Source: Bacillus sp. FJAT-28004
Lineage (GTDB): Bacteria; Bacillota; Bacilli; Paenibacillales; Paenibacillaceae
Reading direction: 5' to 3'
Assembly (NCBI RefSeq): GCF_001280845.1
Contig: NZ_LGHP01000002.1
Location: 1 to 52,386, forward strand
Length of the DNA: 52,386 nucleotides
The position numbers were made by a program, and so were the translations under genes. Shown piece by piece: positions 50,948-52,386 of this stretch. The notes beneath the pieces were generated by a model. It worked only from the letters and a program-made list of their open reading frames with translations. It was not told where the DNA came from and did no database searches. Numbering within the stretch: the first letter of the stretch is position 1; each line of letters opens with the position of its first letter.

Positions 50948-52386
50948 GTGAAAATCCATATTGTGAAAAAGGGCGAGTCCTTATACTTTATCGGCCAAAA
51001 GTATAACGTAACGCTCGAAGAGCTTTTGAAGCTGAATCCGGGTATTACGAATCCGGACGCCATTGATGTTGGCATGAAGCTGAAAATTCCGTCAAGCCAC
51101 ACGGGGGGCTCAGGAGGTGGAATGGATATCATGCACCAACACATTGTAAAACAAGGTGATACGCTTTGGAAGCTCTCGAAGGCTTGGGGTGTGCCTCTAG
51201 CGGATATGATTAAAGTGAATCCGCAGCTTAAAAACCCTAACGTGCTGCTTACTGGTGAAATTGTGAACATTCCTAAGGTTGGCGAAACGATGACTGAAGG
51301 AACTGGTGGCCAGGGTACAGGACATAATACTGGTCAGAGCTTGGCACAAAACACGGGAGGTCACCACGCCCTTCACCCAAGTTCAATCATGCAAGGGGTA
51401 CAGGGCTGGGTCGGAAAGCTTTCTACAGCTCCTATTATTGGAAAAACACCAACAGCTCCAATCGCTGGCAAAACGCCAACAGCTCCAATTGCAGGCAAGA
51501 CGCCAACTGCGCCTATTGCTCCAGCACCAGTAGCCCCGGCTCCTGTAACGCCGGTTGCACCTGTTCAAGAGAAGAAACCAACAGCTCCTATTGTGAAGCC
51601 AGTAGAACCAGCTCCTCTTCCTGCCCCTAAAGCGGCAGCTATTGAGCCAGCCAAAAAAGCGCTGCCGATCGAGAAGCCTGTTGAGAAGAAGCTCAAACCG
51701 ATTCATTCTGAATATAAGCCGAATGTTGATCTATTCAAACAATATGGCATTCCGGCAACCGAAGCATTATCCTTGTATGATTTGCCTAAAGCGCCTGAAG
51801 CAGTATCACCTGTTGCACAACAGCCTACTTACGGAGGATATGGGCACAGTCAGCCTATGACCATGCCAGCCCAGACAGGATACGGGCAACCGATGATCAT
51901 GCCAATGCACACAGGGTATGGTTATGGCCAACCAATGACTATGCCAGCTCATATGGATCATGGTTACGGTTATGGCGATTGGCATCAACCAGTGCCATTC
52001 GGAAGTATGGTAAGCCCAATGAGTGAAGGTCACGAGGCACCATTTGAATGTCCTCCAGGGATGGTTTTTGTCGGAAGTTATCCATCTCCTTCTAGTATGC
52101 CCATGGGCGTTGGTTCGGAATGGGGTTATGGTTATCCAATGGTTAGTCCTCTCCAACAAGGCATGCAAGAAAATAGTCAGATGGTAGCGGGAGCTTCTGC
52201 TTCCCCTAACCAAAGCATGGTATCGCCAATGGCGACGCAGCCAAACCAAGGCATGGTATCGCCAATGGCGACACAGCCGAACCAAGGCATGGTATCGCCA
52301 ATGGCGACGCAGCCAAACCAAGGCATGGTATCGCCAATGGCGACACAGCCAAACCAAGGCATGGTATCGCCAATGGCGACACAGCC
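50948..52386 (+). CDS. safA: SafA-like LysM spore-coat protein (3' end beyond window)
   Basis: The frame is open from GTG 50948 (AGGAGGT 9 bp before) to the window edge, giving at least 479 residues. Two LysM domains lie at about 3-48 and 64-109 and would bind cortex peptidoglycan. A Pro/Ala linker follows with three GKTPTAPIA repeats (about 165-191), then a Tyr/Gly/Met/Pro-rich part, then a 12-residue repeat. B. subtilis SafA has one LysM and a repetitive low-complexity tail and binds SpoVID, which is also in this window. The two LysM domains and different tail make this a SafA-like assignment, with other spore LysM proteins as alternatives. Confidence 0.75.
   Translation, partial: MKIHIVKKGESLYFIGQKYNVTLEELLKLNPGITNPDAIDVGMKLKIPSSHTGGSGGGMDIMHQHIVKQGDTLWKLSKAWGVPLADMIKVNPQLKNPNVLLTGEIVNIPKVGETMTEGTGGQGTGHNTGQSLAQNTGGHHALHPSSIMQGVQGWVGKLSTAPIIGKTPTAPIAGKTPTAPIAGKTPTAPIAPAPVAPAPVTPVAPVQEKKPTAPIVKPVEPAPLPAPKAAAIEPAKKALPIEKPVEKKLKPIHSEYKPNVDLFKQYGIPATEALSLYDLPKAPEAVSPVAQQPTYGGYGHSQPMTMPAQTGYGQPMIMPMHTGYGYGQPMTMPAHMDHGYGYGDWHQPVPFGSMVSPMSEGHEAPFECPPGMVFVGSYPSPSSMPMGVGSEWGYGYPMVSPLQQGMQENSQMVAGASASPNQSMVSPMATQPNQGMVSPMATQPNQGMVSPMATQPNQGMVSPMATQPNQGMVSPMATQ
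51440..51520 (+). repeat. Three 27-bp tandem repeats in the safA-like gene
   Basis: Copies at 51440-51466, 51467-51493 and 51494-51520 encode GKTPTAPIA three times. They differ mostly at third codon positions, so selection keeps the peptide. Confidence 0.85.
52208..52386 (+). repeat. 36-bp tandem repeats in the safA-like gene, running off the window
   Basis: Five copies start at 52208, 52244, 52280, 52316 and 52352; the last lacks its final base at the window edge. Each encodes NQGMVSPMATQP (NQS in the first). Copies differ at only one to three bases, at sites such as GCGACG/GCGACA and CCAAAC/CCGAAC. The near identity suggests recent expansion; the array probably continues beyond the window. 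Confidence 0.9.

Noticed and set aside
51806..52362. Long open frames on the - strand opposite the safA-like repeats
   Set aside because: They are mirror frames of a low-complexity repeat, with no ribosome-binding site and no recognisable protein.
52208..52386. Regular 36-bp repeats that could suggest a CRISPR array
   Set aside because: The repeats are directly contiguous with no spacers and encode in-frame NQGMVSPMATQP in the safA-like gene.

Overview
The window is chromosomal DNA from an endospore-forming Gram-positive bacterium, most likely Paenibacillus or a close relative. The evidence is the gene order, which follows the Bacillus subtilis tig-lon-hem-valS-mre-min-obg segment with Paenibacillus-like changes. 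The change set is clpP beside clpX, ispG between clpX and lonB, murC after folC, a rodA-type gene after minD, an RNase G gene before rplU, and hom-thrB between the ACT-domain gene and pheA. The window also carries spoVID, spoIIB-like, spoIVFA, spoIVFB, spo0B and safA-like genes, a T-box leader and an L21 leader. All 46 protein genes lie on the + strand; only one tRNA-Arg gene is on the - strand. No phage, transposase, CRISPR array or defence cassette is visible, and no gene is clearly broken.

Layout. 1-6.2 kb: tRNA-Arg, a YsoA-like protein, trigger factor, ClpP, ClpX and IspG. 6.2-7.15 kb: a gene-less, repeat-filled gap. 7.15-12.65 kb: LonB, LonA, the GTPase YsxC and an unknown 197-aa protein. 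12.8-14.2 kb: a lipoprotein and S-adenosylmethionine decarboxylase. 14.4-22.1 kb: hemA-hemX-sirC-hemC-cobA/hemD-hemB-hemL, which makes uroporphyrinogen III from glutamyl-tRNA and opens the siroheme branch. 22.2-24.6 kb: an RluA-type pseudouridine synthase and SpoVID. 24.7-30.5 kb: a T-box, valS, folC and murC. 30.5-31.8 kb: a second repeat-filled gap. 31.8-40.2 kb: SpoIIB-like SPOR protein, DUF4321-like protein, Maf, RadC, MreBCD, MinCD and RodA (cell shape and division). 40.4-43.4 kb: SpoIVFA/SpoIVFB (pro-sigma-K processing) and RNase G. 43.5-47.0 kb: L21 leader, rplU, prp, rpmA, spo0B, obg. 47.1-50.75 kb: an HTH-ACT regulator, hom, thrB, pheA. 50.9 kb to the end: a two-LysM SafA-like coat protein cut by the window edge.

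The genes are ordinary core functions. The unusual content is non-coding. (1) A composite element of about 190 bp, made of four 24-26 bp imperfect palindromes ordered ++--, occurs once inverted in the gap before lonB and twice in tandem, the second copy decayed, in the gap after murC. (2) A second family of about 100 bp units, each led by a hairpin with GAAATATAAG/CTTATATTTC arms, is tandemly triplicated in front of lonB, present once in front of ispG, and partly present in front of spo0B, always pointing toward the gene. (3) Three tandem copies of a unit of about 118 bp lie in front of the spoIIB-like gene. I do not recognise any of these as a named family. All comparisons were made by eye.
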